A stretch of 64,000 bases of DNA from Acidimicrobiia bacterium (GCA_027494135.1 JAOSJK010000012.1:1127427-1191426); one strand, 5' to 3'. Positions 47,541 to 59,156 are shown, counted from the first letter of the stretch. Numbers and translations: made by a program. The notes: generated from the sequence alone by a model not told the origin.

Positions 47541-48554
47541 GAAGCTGGACCTGATGACCGCGGGGCTGCCGCTTCGCGCGGTCCAGCAGCTCGCCCGCCA
47601 TGCGAGCGAGGCCGGGTTCGCCGGGCTGGTCATCACCGAGGCGGGCCGGACCCCGTACCTCTCTTGCGCTGCGGCGGTCTCGCCAGCGATCTCGAGCTCA
47701 TGACCGGCATCGCGGTCGCCTTCCCCAAGCCCGATGGTCACGGCCCAGATCGCTGGAGCTGGCCGAGGCCAGCGATGGTCGGTTCCGTCTTGGGCTCGGA
47801 ACCCAGGTGCGCGCCCATATCGAACGTCGTTACGGCGCGGAGTTCGATCCACCCGGGCCGCGCATGCTCGACTACCTCCACGCGGTCAAGGCCTGCTTCG
47901 CCGCGTTCCGAACCGGCGAGCTGTCCCACCACGGCGACTACACGACCTGTCGCTGCTTCCCGCGATGTGGTCACCGGGCCCGATCAGCGAGCCGGACCCC
48001 CGGTTGACCTTGCGGCGGTGAACCCGTGGATGCTGCGCGTGGCCGGCGAGCACGCCGACGGCGTCCACGTGCATCCGCTCAACACCCCCACCTACATCCG
48101 ACAGACCGTGCTCCCGAACCTCGCTGCTGGGACGGCGAGCTCGGGCAGGACCGTTGCGGAGCTCGAGGTCATCGTGCCGGCATTCATCGTCGCCGGCGAC
48201 GCCGACGACGAACGAGCCCGCTGGCGCGAGCTTGCTCGCATGCAGGTCGCGTTCTACGGGTCGACACCGAACTACTCTTTCATCTTCGATCAGATCGACC
48301 GGCCAGGGACCACCGACCGCTTGCGCGCCCTACAGCGTCAGGGGGACTTGGCGGGAATGGCCCGACTGATCGATGACGATCTGCTGTCGCACTTCATCAT
48401 CGAAGGCCCCTGGTCCGGCATCGCCGATGCCATCGCTGCGCGCTACGACGGCGTGGCGACCCGTGTCGTGAGCTACTTCGGAGCGATCGCCTGGGCGGAC
48501 GACCCGGCCTCATTGCGCCGGTGGCGCGATCTCACCCGGGCGTTGCGGAGCTGA
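47539..48554 (+). CDS. F420-dependent luciferase-like oxidoreductase (TIGR03617-like)
   Basis: GTG start at 47539 (VKLDLMTAGLPLRAVQQLAR). TIM-barrel flavin/F420 enzyme. Pieces are ASEAGFAGLVITEAGRTPYL, LASDLELMTGIAVAFP, ASDGRFRLGLGTQVRAHIER (family hallmark) and WMLRVAGEHADGVHVHPLNT. The intact C-terminal third ends LRRWRDLTRALRS. About 330 residues. Several frame breaks in the first two thirds. Such enzymes reduce or oxidise small molecules with coenzyme F420, pointing to an actinobacterium. Confidence 0.75.
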
Positions 48555-48580
48555 GCGGACCGCGCCGGAAGCCATCCCGG

Positions 48581-48604
48581 CAGTTTGGATCCCGTCAGTT
48601 TGGA
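48581..48604 (+). repeat. Tandem CAGTTTGGA repeat in the MMPL promoter region
   Basis: CAGTTTGGA at 48581-48589 and again at 48596-48604, 15 bases apart, followed by TAGACT, a possible -10, about 13 bases before the MMPL start codon. Possible activator or repressor site. Confidence 0.35.
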
Positions 48605-48626
48605 CGTTGTGTCTAGACTCCCTGTG

Positions 48627-50831
48627 ATGCCCGTCTCGGTCACCTCACGCCGCTCGATGCTGTACCGACTCGGCGGGTTCGCGGCGGCGCACCCGTGGCG
48701 GGTGCTGTCGGCGTGGTTCGTGCTGATCGCGCTGATCGTCGGGCTATGGGCGGCGTTCGGCGCAGACACCTCCGACGACATCTCGATTCCCGGGATGCCG
48801 TCGCAGGAGGCCCTCGACCTGCTTGAGGAGCGGTTCCCGGCGCAGGCAGGAGGTCGGGCAGTCGCCGTGTTCGGCGCCTCGAGCGGGAAGGTGTCGGATC
48901 CCGGGTGCGCGGAGGCGGTCAGGGCGACGCTGGATCGGGTCGCTCAGCTCGACGGCGTCGCCCAGGTGATCGACCCGTTCGGGCCGGCGGCGCCGCTGCT
49001 GCAGTCTCGCGACGGCAGCGTGGCCTCCGCGCAGATCCTGTACGACCGCGGCGCACGGGAAGTCACCCCGAACAGGTCGACGAGCTGATCGCCACAGGGG
49101 AGCCGGCACGGGAGGCCGGGATGGAGGTCGGCTTCGGCGGCCAGGTAGTGGAGCGCACCGAACCCGAACAAGCTCGGACCGCAGAGCTGGTCGGGCTCGC
49201 CGTCGCCGTCGCCGTGCTGCTGGTCGCGTTCGGCTCGGTGATCGCCATGGGCGCTCCACTGCTCGGGGCGCTGCTGGGCGTGGGCGTCGGCATGTTGTTG
49301 ATCGGGTTGCTCGCGTCGGTCATGGAGGTCATGTCTCTGGCACCCACCATGGCGTCCATGATCGGGATCGCCGTCGGGATCGACTACGCGCTGTTCGTGG
49401 TCACCCGACACCGACAGCACCTGGCGTTCGGTCACCCGGTCGTGGAGTCCGTCGCGCTCGCGATCCACTCCGCAGGTCGGTCGGTGGTCTTCGCAGGGGT
49501 CACGGTGGTGATCTCGATGCTGGGCCTCACCCTGGTGGGCATCCCGCTCATCGCCAGCATGGGCGTCGCCGTGGCGATCACCGTGACGGTCGCCGTGGTC
49601 GTCGCCATCACCTTCCTTCCCGCCCTGCTGGGCCTGATCGGCACGAACATCGACCGCCTCCGCACTCCAGGGTCCGGGTCCGAGCAGAGGTCGACCCGGA
49701 GTCGCCGACCGCTTGGAGCGCCCGCTGGGCTCGAAGCGTCACACGGCACCCTGGCGAGCCCTCGCCGTCGGGATCCCGCTCTACATCCTCGCCATCCCGG
49801 CGGCCAGCCTCCCGCACCGGCTTGGCCCAGCCCGGGGCTCCCCGCCACGCATCGGTCGATCTCCTCCCGCCGGGGATTACGAGAGGAGCGAACGCCCCGC
49901 TGCTCGTCGTGATCGACCTCGACGGAGCGGACCCGACCGCCGCCACCGTCCGTCGCTGTCTCCCCGGGCGTCGCGAGGGGGGCCACCCCACCGCTCCCGA
50001 ACGACGACAACACCGCGGCGATCGTCCAGCTCACGCCCGACAGCGGCCCGAGGACGAGGCAACCGAGGACCTCGTGCGTCCCCATCCGTGACCAGCAGGC
50101 CCTCAGAGTCTGCCACTGGGACGAGCATCGACGTCACGGGTGCCACCGCGTTCTACATCGACATCTCCCAACGCCTCAACGACCGTCTACCCATCTTCAT
50201 CATCTCGGTGGTCTCGCTCAGCTTCCTGCTGCTGACCGCGGTGTTCCGGGCGCCGGTCGTCGCGGCGAAGGCGGCGATCATGAACCTGCTCGGCATCGCA
50301 GCCGCGTACGGCGTCGTCGTGGCCGTGTTCCAGTGGGGCTGGGCCAAGGACCTGATCGGCCTCGAACAGACCGTGCCGATCATCTCGTTCCTCCCGATGG
50401 GACTGTTCGCCGTGCTGTTCGGCCTCTCCATGGACTACGAGGTGTTCATCCTCTCCCGCATCCGCGAGGCCTGGCTCATCGACCGCGACAACGACCGGGC
50501 CATCGTGCACGGGTTGTCCGCGAGCGCCCGGGTCATCACCGCGGCGGCGGCGATCATGTTCGCCGTGTTCGCCAGCTTCGTGGCCGGTGACAGCGCCGAG
50601 ATCAAGATGTTCGGGCTCGGACTCGCCGTTGCCGTGCTGCTCGATGCCACCGTCATCCGAATGCTCGTCGTCCCGGCGTCCATGAAGGTGCTCGGCAACG
50701 CCAACTGGTGGATCCCACCCTGGCTCGACCGGCTCCTGCCCAACCTGGACATCGAAGGCTCAGAAGCCATCGAGGAACTCGACGCAGCGCCGCCATCGCC
50801 CCCCCCACTCCACGGAGACGACCCCGCGTGA
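48627..50831 (+). CDS. MMPL/RND-family membrane transporter, frame-broken
   Basis: About 720 residues with two repeats of a membrane helix plus a large outer domain. Starts MPVSVTSRRSMLYRLGGFAA then HPWRVLSAWFVLIALIVGLW. Helix bundles include ASMIGIAVGIDYALFVVTRH and LFAVLFGLSMDYEVFILSRI, both with the G-x-D-Y hallmark of MMPL proteins, in which Asp-Tyr pairs carry protons. Breaks near 49.07 and between 49.7 and 50.1 kb. Ends with an acidic, Pro-rich tail. Probably exports lipids or hydrophobic compounds. Stop overlaps the thioesterase start (GTGA). Confidence 0.8.
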
Positions 50832-51534
50832 ACCTCGACGAACCACCAGAACAGCTCGCTGCGCGCACCGCGCTCGCCTCCGCGATGCAGCGCCTCGGCC
50901 ACGCGCTCGTCGCCCACCACGTCGACCCCGAGCTCGCCATCGAGCTCGCCGACATCGCCGAACGCGCCGCGTCGACCGTCGAACAAGGAGCCCGGAGGGA
51001 CCGTGCGACCGAGATGCTCTCCAGCCCTCGCGTCACCGCCGCGCTCAGCGGCCGGCGAGCGATCATCGCCGACGGCGCCGAGATCGACTTGTTCAGGGAC
51101 TCGTTCGTGTCCGGTCGGACCAACCCGATGGGTATCGGCGTGCAGGTGGTTCGGCGTGGCGACACCGCAGTAGCCACGACGACGCTGGACCGGCCTTCGA
51201 GGGGGCACCCGGACGAGCCCACGGGGGTGCCGTTGGAGCGATCCTCGACGAGACGATGGGGTACCTGTTGCCGATCATCGGTGAGATGGCCTACACCGCC
51301 AACATGTCGATCGACTACATCGCGCCTGCTCCGCTCGGCATCGAGGCGACCTTCACCGCTCGGCTCCGTGACCGCGCAGACCGCAAGCTGTGGATCGAAG
51401 CGGTCGGAGAATCCTCGGAAGGAGTGTTCGTGCGAGCTGAAGCGCTGTTCCTCACCGTCGACCTCTCACGGTTCACCAACTCCAGCGACAGCACCGCTGC
51501 GACGGCACTGCCGCCGACAGCAGATCTCCAATGA
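50828..51534 (+). CDS. PaaI-type hotdog thioesterase, one frameshift
   Basis: GTG start at 50828 (NLDEPPEQLAARTALASAMQ). An N-terminal helical region precedes the hotdog domain: NPMGIGVQVVRRGDTAVATT, then after a break near 51.20 kb ILDETMGYLLPIIGE (the catalytic Asp/Glu helix), SIDYIAPAPLGIEATFTARL and FVRAEALFLTVDLSRF. About 235 residues. Acts on acyl-CoA. Coupled to the MMPL gene and the next hydrolase by 4-base overlaps. Confidence 0.72.
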
Positions 51535-52429
51535 GTACTGTCGAAGGCTTCCACCCCCAGCGCATCGAGCTGCCAGGCGCGGACTGCGCTTGGCAGCAGA
51601 CCGCTGGGGACCTCCTGGCGACGACGTGGTCGTGTTCCTCCACGGCGCAGGCCAGAGCCGCCGGGCGTGGGACGACACCGCACGAGCGGTCGCCGCACAC
51701 GGCTGGCACGCGATCACCGTCGACCACCGGGGCCACGGTGACAGCGACTGGCCGAACGATCCCGACTACGACTGGGATCACTTCGCCGATGACGTCACCG
51801 CCATCGCAGAGCACCTCCATGCAACACCCGTTCTCGTCGGCGCATCTCTCGGAGGATGTCGGCGCTGCTGCACAGGCCAGAACGGACGAACAGCTCTTCC
51901 GAGCAGTGGTGCTGGTCGACGTCACGCCCCGAATGGAGCTGAGCGGTGTACAGCGCATCGTCGGCTTCATGGCAGCGCATCCCGATGGGTTCGACTCACT
52001 CGAGGCGGCCTCGGAGATCATCGCCGAGTACACCGGACGCCCGCGACCACCCACGTCCGACGGCCTGACCCAGGTGCTGACCGAGAGCCCCGACGGCCGG
52101 TGGCGCTGGCGCTGGGACATCCGATTCCTCGACGGACGGGCCGAGGTCATCCTCGACGGCGACCTCGACGCCCTGCGAGCCACCCAGATGGCGACCGACT
52201 CCACGACGGCGCCCGCCGCATTCGTGTCCCCACGCTCGTCGTCGCGGCGCCAACAGTGACCTCGTCTCCACCGAGGGCGTCCGAGGAGTTCGTCCACGCC
52301 GTCCCCGGCGCCCGCTACGTCGATGTCGCCGACGCAGGACACATGGTCGCCGGCGACCAGAACGACCAGTTCACCGCAGCGGTGCTCACGTTCCTGGGCG
52401 AGCTGCGCGCCGACGCAAGGACACATTGA
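51531..52429 (+). CDS. Alpha/beta hydrolase, frame-broken
   Basis: ATG at 51531 overlapping the preceding stop. Pieces are DDVVVFLHGAGQSRRAWDDT (oxyanion loop), HAITVDHRGHGDSDWPNDPD, TPVLVGASLGG (nucleophile elbow with Ser), AVVLVDVTPRMELSGV, VPTLVVAAP and VDVADAGHMVAGDQNDQF (catalytic His). The expected Ser-Asp-His set is present. About 295 residues. Breaks near 51.62, 51.85 and 52.2 kb. Substrate unknown; esterase or ring-product hydrolase are options. Confidence 0.72.
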
Positions 52430-53309
52430 CGACGATGGCGCACCTGCCGACGGTCCACCGGGTCCTCACTCGAAACGGCGAGGCGCTCGCGTGCTCGACT
52501 GGGACCAGGCAGGCGACCACCAGTGGTGATGCTGCATCCCAACGGGTTCTGCGGAGGACTCTACGAACCGGTCGCGCAGCGCTGACTGCGAACCGCACTG
52601 TCGCGATCGACCTGGTCGGCCATGGGGGCAGCACGACACCCAACAGACTCGACCCGCTACCGGTTCGCGCCGATCGCGATGTGCTCGATGTGCTCGACCA
52701 CCTCGACCTCTGCGGCATCGCTGGCGTCGGCGGATCACTCGGGGAGCAGTTGCGGTCCTCGTCGACCAGCCGACCAAGGGCGGTGGTCACAGCTCCTGCT
52801 CGCCGAACCAGTCGCGTTTCCGCAACGCTGTTCAGAACCACGACGCTTAACCCGATGGCGGTCGCTGCTCGTCGCCGCCGCCGGCTATTCGCCAGCCTGA
52901 GCCGAGATGCAATGACCAGTACTGCGACAAGTGCGCCTCTGTCCCAACTCAGCGACGATGCGCTCGACGCTACTGCAGATGGGGGACCGTCGATTGCGGG
53001 GACGGTGTGCACCTCGCGTGCGACCCCGACACCGAGGCGCTGATCTTCGAGATGTTGCCACTACCGCGCACGGCGCTCCCGCCGCGTGGGACCACCTCGA
53101 GCACCTGCCTGCCCCGCTGTGATCGTCGCCGGAGAGGATACCTTCCTTCCCGCCATCTTCGACCAGCAGGCCGAACGGGCCAACGCCACACTGCTCACGG
53201 TTCCCGGCGGGCACTTCGTCCTGCACGGACACCGCCGCCCGAAGCACTCATCCGACAGCGAGTCCTCACCCAACCAGCCCAGCCCCAGCAACCGGAGGAT
53301 ACCCGATGA
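52426..53309 (+). CDS. Second alpha/beta hydrolase, heavily frame-broken
   Basis: Starts at TTG 52426 or ATG 52435. Pieces in different frames are VVMLHPNGFCGGLYEPVAQR, TVAIDLVGHGGSTTPNRL, DVLDHLDLCGIAGVGGSLGG (nucleophile elbow), PAVIVAGEDTFLPAIFDQQA and LLTVPGGHFVLH (catalytic His). Ends LIRQRVLTQPAQPQQPEDTR, overlapping the next start (ATGA). About 290 residues. Same family as the preceding gene but not a close duplicate. Confidence 0.6.
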
Positions 53310-54391
53310 CCACACGACATCGATACACCTGCGACGAACGCTCCTAGAGCGACCCGCCTACGTCGAACGCATCGAGCGCAACGGCGTCCTCTTCCCACGG
53401 CGGCTACGACACCGACGGCAAGCTCCCTACCACCCCGGTCGCTGCACCAGCAGCAGCCATCGACGCATGGACACGCCAGCTCGAGCCGACAGGACTCCCG
53501 AGCACGGTCGTCGACACCGGCGCCGTCAAACGAGCGTTCGTACCTAACGCCACCCAGGCCAAATGCTGCTGCGCAACGGGGCGACCGGCGCCATGACCCG
53601 ATCCTGACCCTGATCGGTGTCGTCGAGGGGTTCGGCAATGACGGCATCAAACTCATCCCGACCGTCGACCTGCGCCAGCACCTCGTTCGAACCCATCGAC
53701 GACACCTGCCCTCGGTCACCTGTTCAGCGGACTGCTCGAGGCACACGGCAACGACGAAGCCGGCCGCGACGGAGAAGCCGGGCACGACCAGATGTGGTTC
53801 GCCGTGCGACGCCGCCCTCTCGACCCACCCCGTCACCCTCGACATGTTCCAGAACTCCCGATCGCTCCACCCCCGGCTACAGCGGTCCCGCACGACCCGC
53901 GCACCAGAAGCCATCAGCGTCGGCTCGATGCTCGACGCCATGCGCGACGATGTTCCCCCCGAGCTCCAGCTACTCGTGCGGGCCATGGTGCAGATCCTCG
54001 TGATCGAGCTGCTCGCCTACCACACCTTCGCCTGGGCCTCCGACGTGCTCGGTGATCCCGTCCTGCAGCCACGACGCCGACTTCGCCCGAGTAACCATCG
54101 ACCACATCCGCACCGACGAGGACCTTCACGTCGGCTACCTCCAGTGTGCCCTCGCTGAACTCGCCACCATGACCGTTCGCAGCCCCGGCGGCGGAACCAG
54201 TCCGCGGAGCAGATCTCGTCGTCGCTGCCTCCCGAAGCGCGCTCGGAACCAGACCGGCGCCCGGTTCGACCGTGTTCTCGACTACCGGCTGGCTCAGGTG
54301 CGCACCGAGCTCGAAGCGCACCCCGATGGCACACGGCTCGTTGCCGAGTTCGGGACGCCCGCCACCAGCCCTGCAGAAGCCCCTCGCCTGA
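53306..54391 (+). CDS. Unrecognised protein with a DE..HV helix (ferritin-like?), frame-broken
   Basis: ATG at 53306. Readable stretches are LERPAYVERIERNGVLF, LTLIGVVEGFGNDGIKLIPT, GHLFSGLLEAHGNDEAGRDG, AMRDDVPPELQLLVRAMVQI, LVIELLAYHTFAWASDVLGD and TIDHIRTDEDLHVGYLQCAL. Helices carrying E..AH, E...H and DE..HV resemble di-iron, ferritin-like bundles. About 355 residues. I cannot name the family. Neighbouring P450 and hydrolases suggest a shared oxidative pathway. Confidence 0.45.
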
Positions 54392-54418
54392 GATCATGCC
54401 GACCGGGAAGGAAGCACC

Positions 54419-55175
54419 GTGACCGAACGACCACCGGTCAGCGACTGGGCGACCGGCTTCGACCACCTCGACCGGAGGTTCGTCACCGACCCCCTATCCG
54501 ATCTACGACCACCTGCGTCAGCACTGCCCTATCGCTCACACGGACCGCTACCACGGCGTCTGGATCCCGACCCGCTACGACGACCTCGCAGCAATCGCCC
54601 ACGACCACCAGCACTTCTCGTCGCGCACCATCCTCATCACGGATCGAGCCGAGTCACCAACCGACCTCGGATTCCACGCCCCCCGATCACCGAGGACCCC
54701 CCGTACCACACCGACATCCGACGAATCCTCCTTCCCCTGTTCTCCCCAGCGGTCGTCGCCGCGTACGAACCGATCACGAGGGTGATCGCCTCCGAACTGA
54801 TCGACGGCTTCGTCGACGACGGCCGCTGCGACGCTGCGTCCGCCTACGCCCAGCACGTACCGATCAAGGTCATCACACGGATGCTCCGGCATCCCGACGG
54901 CGATCACGCCCAGTTCCGCAACTGGATCCACCGCCTGATCGAGCAGAGTCCCTCGCCGGGGACAGCACCTACGACGCCATCATCGAAATCGGCAGCTACC
55001 TGGCTGGACACATCGATCATCACCGCAAGTTCGTCGCTGACGACGTCATCTCCCACCTCCTCGAGGCCCGCCTACCCGATGGGCGTCTTGCGCACCGACG
55101 AGATTCTCGGCGTGTGCATCCTCCTGCTCCTCGCCGGGATCGACACGACATGGTCTGCAATCGGGTCGGCGCTTG
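54419..55175 (+). pseudogene. Cytochrome P450, 5' part, interrupted by an IS element
   Basis: GTG start at 54419 behind GGAAGGA. Pieces are VTDP then YPIYDHLRQHCPIAHTDRYH, GVWIPTRYDDLAAIAHDHQH, PPYHTDIRRILLPLFSPAVV and HVPIKVITRMLRHPDGDHAQ. The I-helix LLLLAGIDTTWSAIGSAL carries the oxygen-activating Asp-Thr-Thr. The gene then stops at the IS left end. The heme-binding remainder resumes at 56467. Before insertion this would be a full-length bacterial P450 of about 410 residues. Confidence 0.82.
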
Positions 55176-56466
55176 TGGAGTTGCCGGGGTTCCGTAGACA
55201 CGTTGTTGTGACAGATCAGGCTGCCCGGCTGGCAGCGTAGGTCTCAGCCGGGGTGCGGTCGGCGAGTCCGACTTGAGGGCGTTGACGGTTGTAGAAGACT
55301 CCCGGATGTAGTCGAACAGGATCGTGCGCATCTCGGAGCGGGTGAAGTCCTCGGAGGGGGACCCCAGATGTGGCGGAGCTCCTTCTTCAAGGTCGCCCAG
55401 AACGCTTCCATCGCGGCGTTGTCGTAGCAGTCGCCCACGCTGCCGTAGGAGCCGGCGAGGCCCCAGTCGGCGAGCCGGTTGGTGAACCCCATCGAGGTGT
55501 ATTGGGCTCCGTGGTCCGCGTGGTGCAACAGCTGCTGGGTCGGGTTGCGTCGACCGAGCGCCATGACCAGCGCAGCGACGACGAGGTCGGTGCTCTGGCG
55601 TTCGCCCATCGACCAGCCGACCAGGGTGTGGTCGTGCAGGTCTCGGATGCCGGCGAGGAAGAGCTTGCCGTCACCATGCCGCGAACTCGGAGATGTCGGC
55701 GACCCATCGCAGATCAGAGCGCTCGGCGGTGAAGTCGTTTAACAGATCCGCAGCCGGGACCATCGCAGGGTGACGCCCTCCCGACGCCACCTGCGGCGTC
55801 CGTGAGCGCCGACGAGACCGTCGCAGCGCATGAGCCGGGCGACACGATGGCGGCTCACCCGATGCCCGGCCCGTCGCAGCTGACCCCGCACCGCGGTGCG
55901 CACGTAGGTGCCGCGGGAGTTGTGGTGGATCCTCGCGGATCACCCTCGAGCAGCTCGGCGTCAGCGACCGCTCGGGTCGACAACGGGCGGGACCGCCATG
56001 CGGCAGTAGCCCGACCGGGAGACCCCCGGCGACGCAGCACAGGTCGGTGACGCGGTACTCGGCTTGGTGCTCCTCGACGAACCGGAAGCCGGTCACCGGT
56101 TCGTCTCCTTGGCGAAATAGGCAGCTGCCTTGCGCAGGATCTCGAGGTCGATCTCCTGCTGAGCGGTCTTCTTGCGCAATCGCCCGAGCTCGTCGCAAAG
56201 TTCGGATTCGCTGAGCGCCTCCGGATCCCGGCGGCTCGCTCGGTGGCTTCGCGGTCGAAAAGTTTCACCCAGTTCCGCCGGGTAGCCCTCGGCGATCTCG
56301 AGCGACCTGGCGACCTCGGCGACCGGTCGACCCGAGCTCCTCTTCACCCGGGCGATGGCCTCACGACGGAACTCTCGGCGGGGTACTAAGCTGGACGACC
56401 CACTCGGGCCTCCTCCTCTGGGGTCTCCCCCAGAATCAGGGTGTCCACGAGACCCAGTAAACTCCA
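55176..56466. mobile_element. IS3-family insertion sequence in the P450 gene
   Basis: 1,291 bases. Terminal inverted repeats: TGGAGTTGCCGGGGTTCCG at the left (55176) and, read inward from 56466 on the minus strand, TGGAGTTTACTGGGTCTCG; both then continue into a TnGACAC-like stretch. A 3-base direct repeat TTG flanks both ends (55173-55175 and 56467-56469). The halves of the P450 lie directly outside. Encodes an orfA/orfB transposase on the minus strand. Confidence 0.85.
55216..56400 (-). CDS. IS3-family transposase (orfA and orfB), frame-broken
   Basis: orfA (about 56.4-56.09 kb) has RREFRREAIARVKRSSGRPV and the leucine-zipper-like end LRKKTAQQEIDLEILRKAAA. orfB starts VTGFRFVEEHQAEYRVTDLC and has the DDE triad in WVADISEF, HHADHGAQYTS and DCYDNAAMEAFWATLKKEL. 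It ends DRTPAETYAASRAA with TGA at 55216. IS3 elements normally join orfA and orfB by programmed frameshifting, but extra breaks here go beyond that. Confidence 0.82.
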
Positions 56467-56930
56467 TTGCACCACCTCGCTACGCACCCGCTCACCAGCA
56501 ACGGCTTCGAACCGGAGCCCGAACTCATGCAGACCGCCACCGAGGAGTTCCTCCGAGCAGTTCGCCGCCCGTCACCATGGCCCGGAGAGGTCCTCCCAGA
56601 CACTGAACTCCACGGATTGCTTGATGCTTGCGCAGGCGACCGGGTGCTGCTGCCCTTCCCTTCCGCGAACCGAGATCCCGGACGTCTCCAAGAACCAGAC
56701 GAGGTCGTCCTGGATCGCGGGTGAACCGCCATTTCGCTTTTCGGAGTGGGGATCCCACCGGTGCCTCCGGATCCGAATCTGGCCCGGATGGAACTCCGAG
56801 TGGCCATCAGGACGTGGCTCGACCGAATCCCCGACTTCGAAACTCCGATGATCCCGCCGAGGTCACATGGTCGGCCGGCCAGGTCCGTGGACCACGCCGC
56901 CTTCCTATGAAGTTCAGCGCTCCGATGTCC
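56467..56930 (+). pseudogene. Cytochrome P450, 3' part, beyond the IS element
   Basis: Continues the interrupted P450: HHLATHPLTSN then LMQTATEEFLRA, DTELHGL, CAGDRVLLPFPSANRDPGRL. The heme loop intended as FAFGVGIHRCLG carries four extra bases, each lengthening a T or C run. Then come LARMELRVAIRTWLDRIPDF and EVTWSAGQVRGPRRLPM. The Cys heme ligand is recognisable once the extra bases are ignored. The exact stop is unclear. Confidence 0.75.
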
Positions 56931-57020
56931 AAAGCGCTCATTGCGCTCTATCGGGCGGCTCGCCGCCCCCACACGGTTAGCGCTGCCGATCGATCGGCGA
57001 GGTCTCGTGGTCGGTCCAGC

Positions 57021-58619
57021 TCATCGACAGCTGGCTCTCCCCCCGGCAAGCTCTGCGACGGTGATCTCTCCCCCTTCGAGCGTAGAACCGTTGTGTGCTT
57101 GCGTGTCCTTCAGCTTCAGCTCGGGCATCACGGCCGCAGGACTACGCCGAGAACCAAGAGCGGCACGACCAACAAGAACACCGCAGTTATCGACTCCGAC
57201 AGCGCGGTGGTGACGGGCCCGAGCACCTCGGCAGGCAGTGCTCGGAGCTGCGCCGGGCTGCAGCTCAGCGACTCGGCGCTCAGCCCCGCATCGTCGAGCA
57301 GGCCCACTGGCACCAACTCGACCAGACGACTCGAGAGCAACGAAGCGAACACTGCGCCGAAGATCGAAACCCCGAACGAACCGCCAAGGCTGCGGAAAGA
57401 AGTTCACCGAAGAGGTCACGACGCCCAGATCGGAGAACCTCGGCCGTTCTGCACCGCGAGCACCAGTACCTGCATCACCATGCCGAGGCCCACGCCGACG
57501 ATGAGCATGTACAGAGAACTCGTGATTCGCCTCGTGTCCGGGTCCATCGTCGACAACAAGGACATCCCACAGCAGCAATCGCCATTCCGGCTCGCGGCCA
57601 CTTCTTGTACCGCCCAGTCGTAAGATCACCCGCCCCGACGTGATCGAGGTCGCCATCAGTCCTGCCATGAGCGGCAGCAGCAGCAGACCTGAGTTCGTGG
57701 CGGACGCGCCCGTCGCAACCTGGAGGAACAGCGGCAGGAAGACGTCGCGCCGAACATCCGCCGCACCCAGCGAGAAGGACAGAGTCGCCACGGTCGAGAA
57801 CACTCGACCCCGAAGAACCGCAACGGCAGGATGGGCTCCAGCGGTGCGAGCTTCCCACCAGATGCAGCGCCGTGAGGACCGCCGCACGCGACGAACAGAC
57901 CGACGATCGTCGACGATCCCCCGGTACTCGCTGCCCCCCACACCAACGCCAGCAGACAGCGTCGACACGGCAGCCACCAACAGCGCAGCCCCAGCCACAT
58001 CAATGCCTGTGTTCTCGACGAACGAAGGAGCCGCAAGACCGAACTGGTGATCGCCTGGGCTGCAGCACCAACTGGCACGTTCACATAGAACACCCATCGC
58101 CAGCTGAGGTTGTCGACGAAGAATCCGCCCAGCAGCGGGCCGGCGACGGATGCAACGGCGAACACCGGCTCCGAGACACCGTGTACCGACGCGCTTCGCG
58201 GCGAACGATGTCTCCGATGATCGCAAACGCCATCGCCATCAGACCACCCGCACCAATGCCCTGGACGCCCCTGAACAGAATCCCAGCTGCAGCATGCTCT
58301 CCGACATCCCGCACAGCACTGAGCCCAGCACGAAGATCACGATCGCCGCTCGGGAACATGAGCTTCGCCGCCCATAGAGATGTCCGACAGCTTCCCGTAC
58401 AGCGGCGTGCTCGCGGTGGTCGTCAGCAGATACTGCGCGGTCACCACCCATGGCGGGTGATCCAGGTTCCTCCCAGCTCGCCGACGATCGTCGGCGGTAC
58501 CGTCGACACGATCATCTGGTCGAGTGCCGCCAGCAACATCCCAGCCATCAGGCCGCTGAAGACCACCAAGATTTGCCGATGAGAAAGCGGCACCGGCGCC
58601 GAACCGTCGCTTCCGACAT
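57021..58619 (-). CDS. Second DHA2-family MFS exporter, frame-broken
   Basis: ATG at 58619 (MSEATVRRRCRFLIGK). Pieces are MIVSTVPPTIVGELGGTWIT, VTAQYLLTTTASTPLYGKLSD (MFS motif region), GAGGLMAMAFAIIGDIV, VASVAGPLLGGFFVDNLSWR then WVFYVNVPVG (motif C of drug exporters), FLPLFLQVATGASATNSGLL, LLPLMAGLMATSITSG and AVFLLVVPLLVLGVVL. About 530 residues with 14 predicted helices. Divergent MarR gene at 58672 probably controls it. Confidence 0.75.
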
Positions 58620-58641
58620 GCTTGCACCCTACAAGGGTTCA

Positions 58642-58657
58642 CTTGCGAGATTGCAAG
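58642..58657. promoter_or_regulatory. Palindrome between exporter and MarR genes
   Basis: CTTGC-GAGATT-GCAAG in the 50-base divergent region, with another CTTG...CAAG pair at 58621-58635. Likely operator of the MarR-type regulator. Confidence 0.45.
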
Positions 58658-58671
58658 GTTAAGGTTCGGTC

Positions 58672-59156
58672 ATGGCGCCCCCACCGACGAGACCGCACTC
58701 GTTGCCGAACGCATCCGGTCTGCGCGGAGCGATCTGCGAAGAGCAGGTTCCACGGGTTGCGGTCCGTACCTACCTGTACGCACCCGATGCCCCCTCGACG
58801 TCGCCCAGGCCGATGCCCTCGACCTCATCGTGACCAACGCACCCGTCCGCATGAACGAAGCGGCCCTTCTACGTCGACCCATCCAGCGCCACGCCGTGTC
58901 ATCGCCAAGCTGCAACAACGGGGCATCGTCGCCCGAGATCCGGACCCCCACGACGCCACGCGCGATCCGAGTCACGCCCAGCCTCGACGGCACCGACCTC
59001 CCACGCCCGAGTCCGATCGAGCAAACGCCCTCCTCAGCCGAGACCCTCGACGCATTTCCTGACCCGGAGCGAACGCGAAGTCCTGGCGAGCTCATGGAAC
59101 GGCTCGTCACTGCGCTCGATGAGCCTCTCGCCTCGACGTTCATCGACAACGGCTGA
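58672..59156 (+). CDS. MarR-family regulator, frame-broken
   Basis: ATG at 58672. Pieces in changing frames are AERIRSALRDLRRA-like start, YLPVRTRCPLDVAQADALDL, then RVIAKLQQRGIVARDPDPHD (recognition helix and wing, the MarR hallmark), AIRVTPSLDGTDL and LMERLVTALDEPLASTFIDN. About 160 residues. Divergent from the second DHA2 exporter; probable repressor released by the exported drug. Confidence 0.68.

Noticed and set aside
45918..48554. Single 878-codon plus-strand frame
   Set aside because: Its first part mirrors the DHA2 exporter. Only the pieces after 46947 (TetR) and after 47539 (F420-dependent oxidoreductase) carry family motifs, in changing frames.
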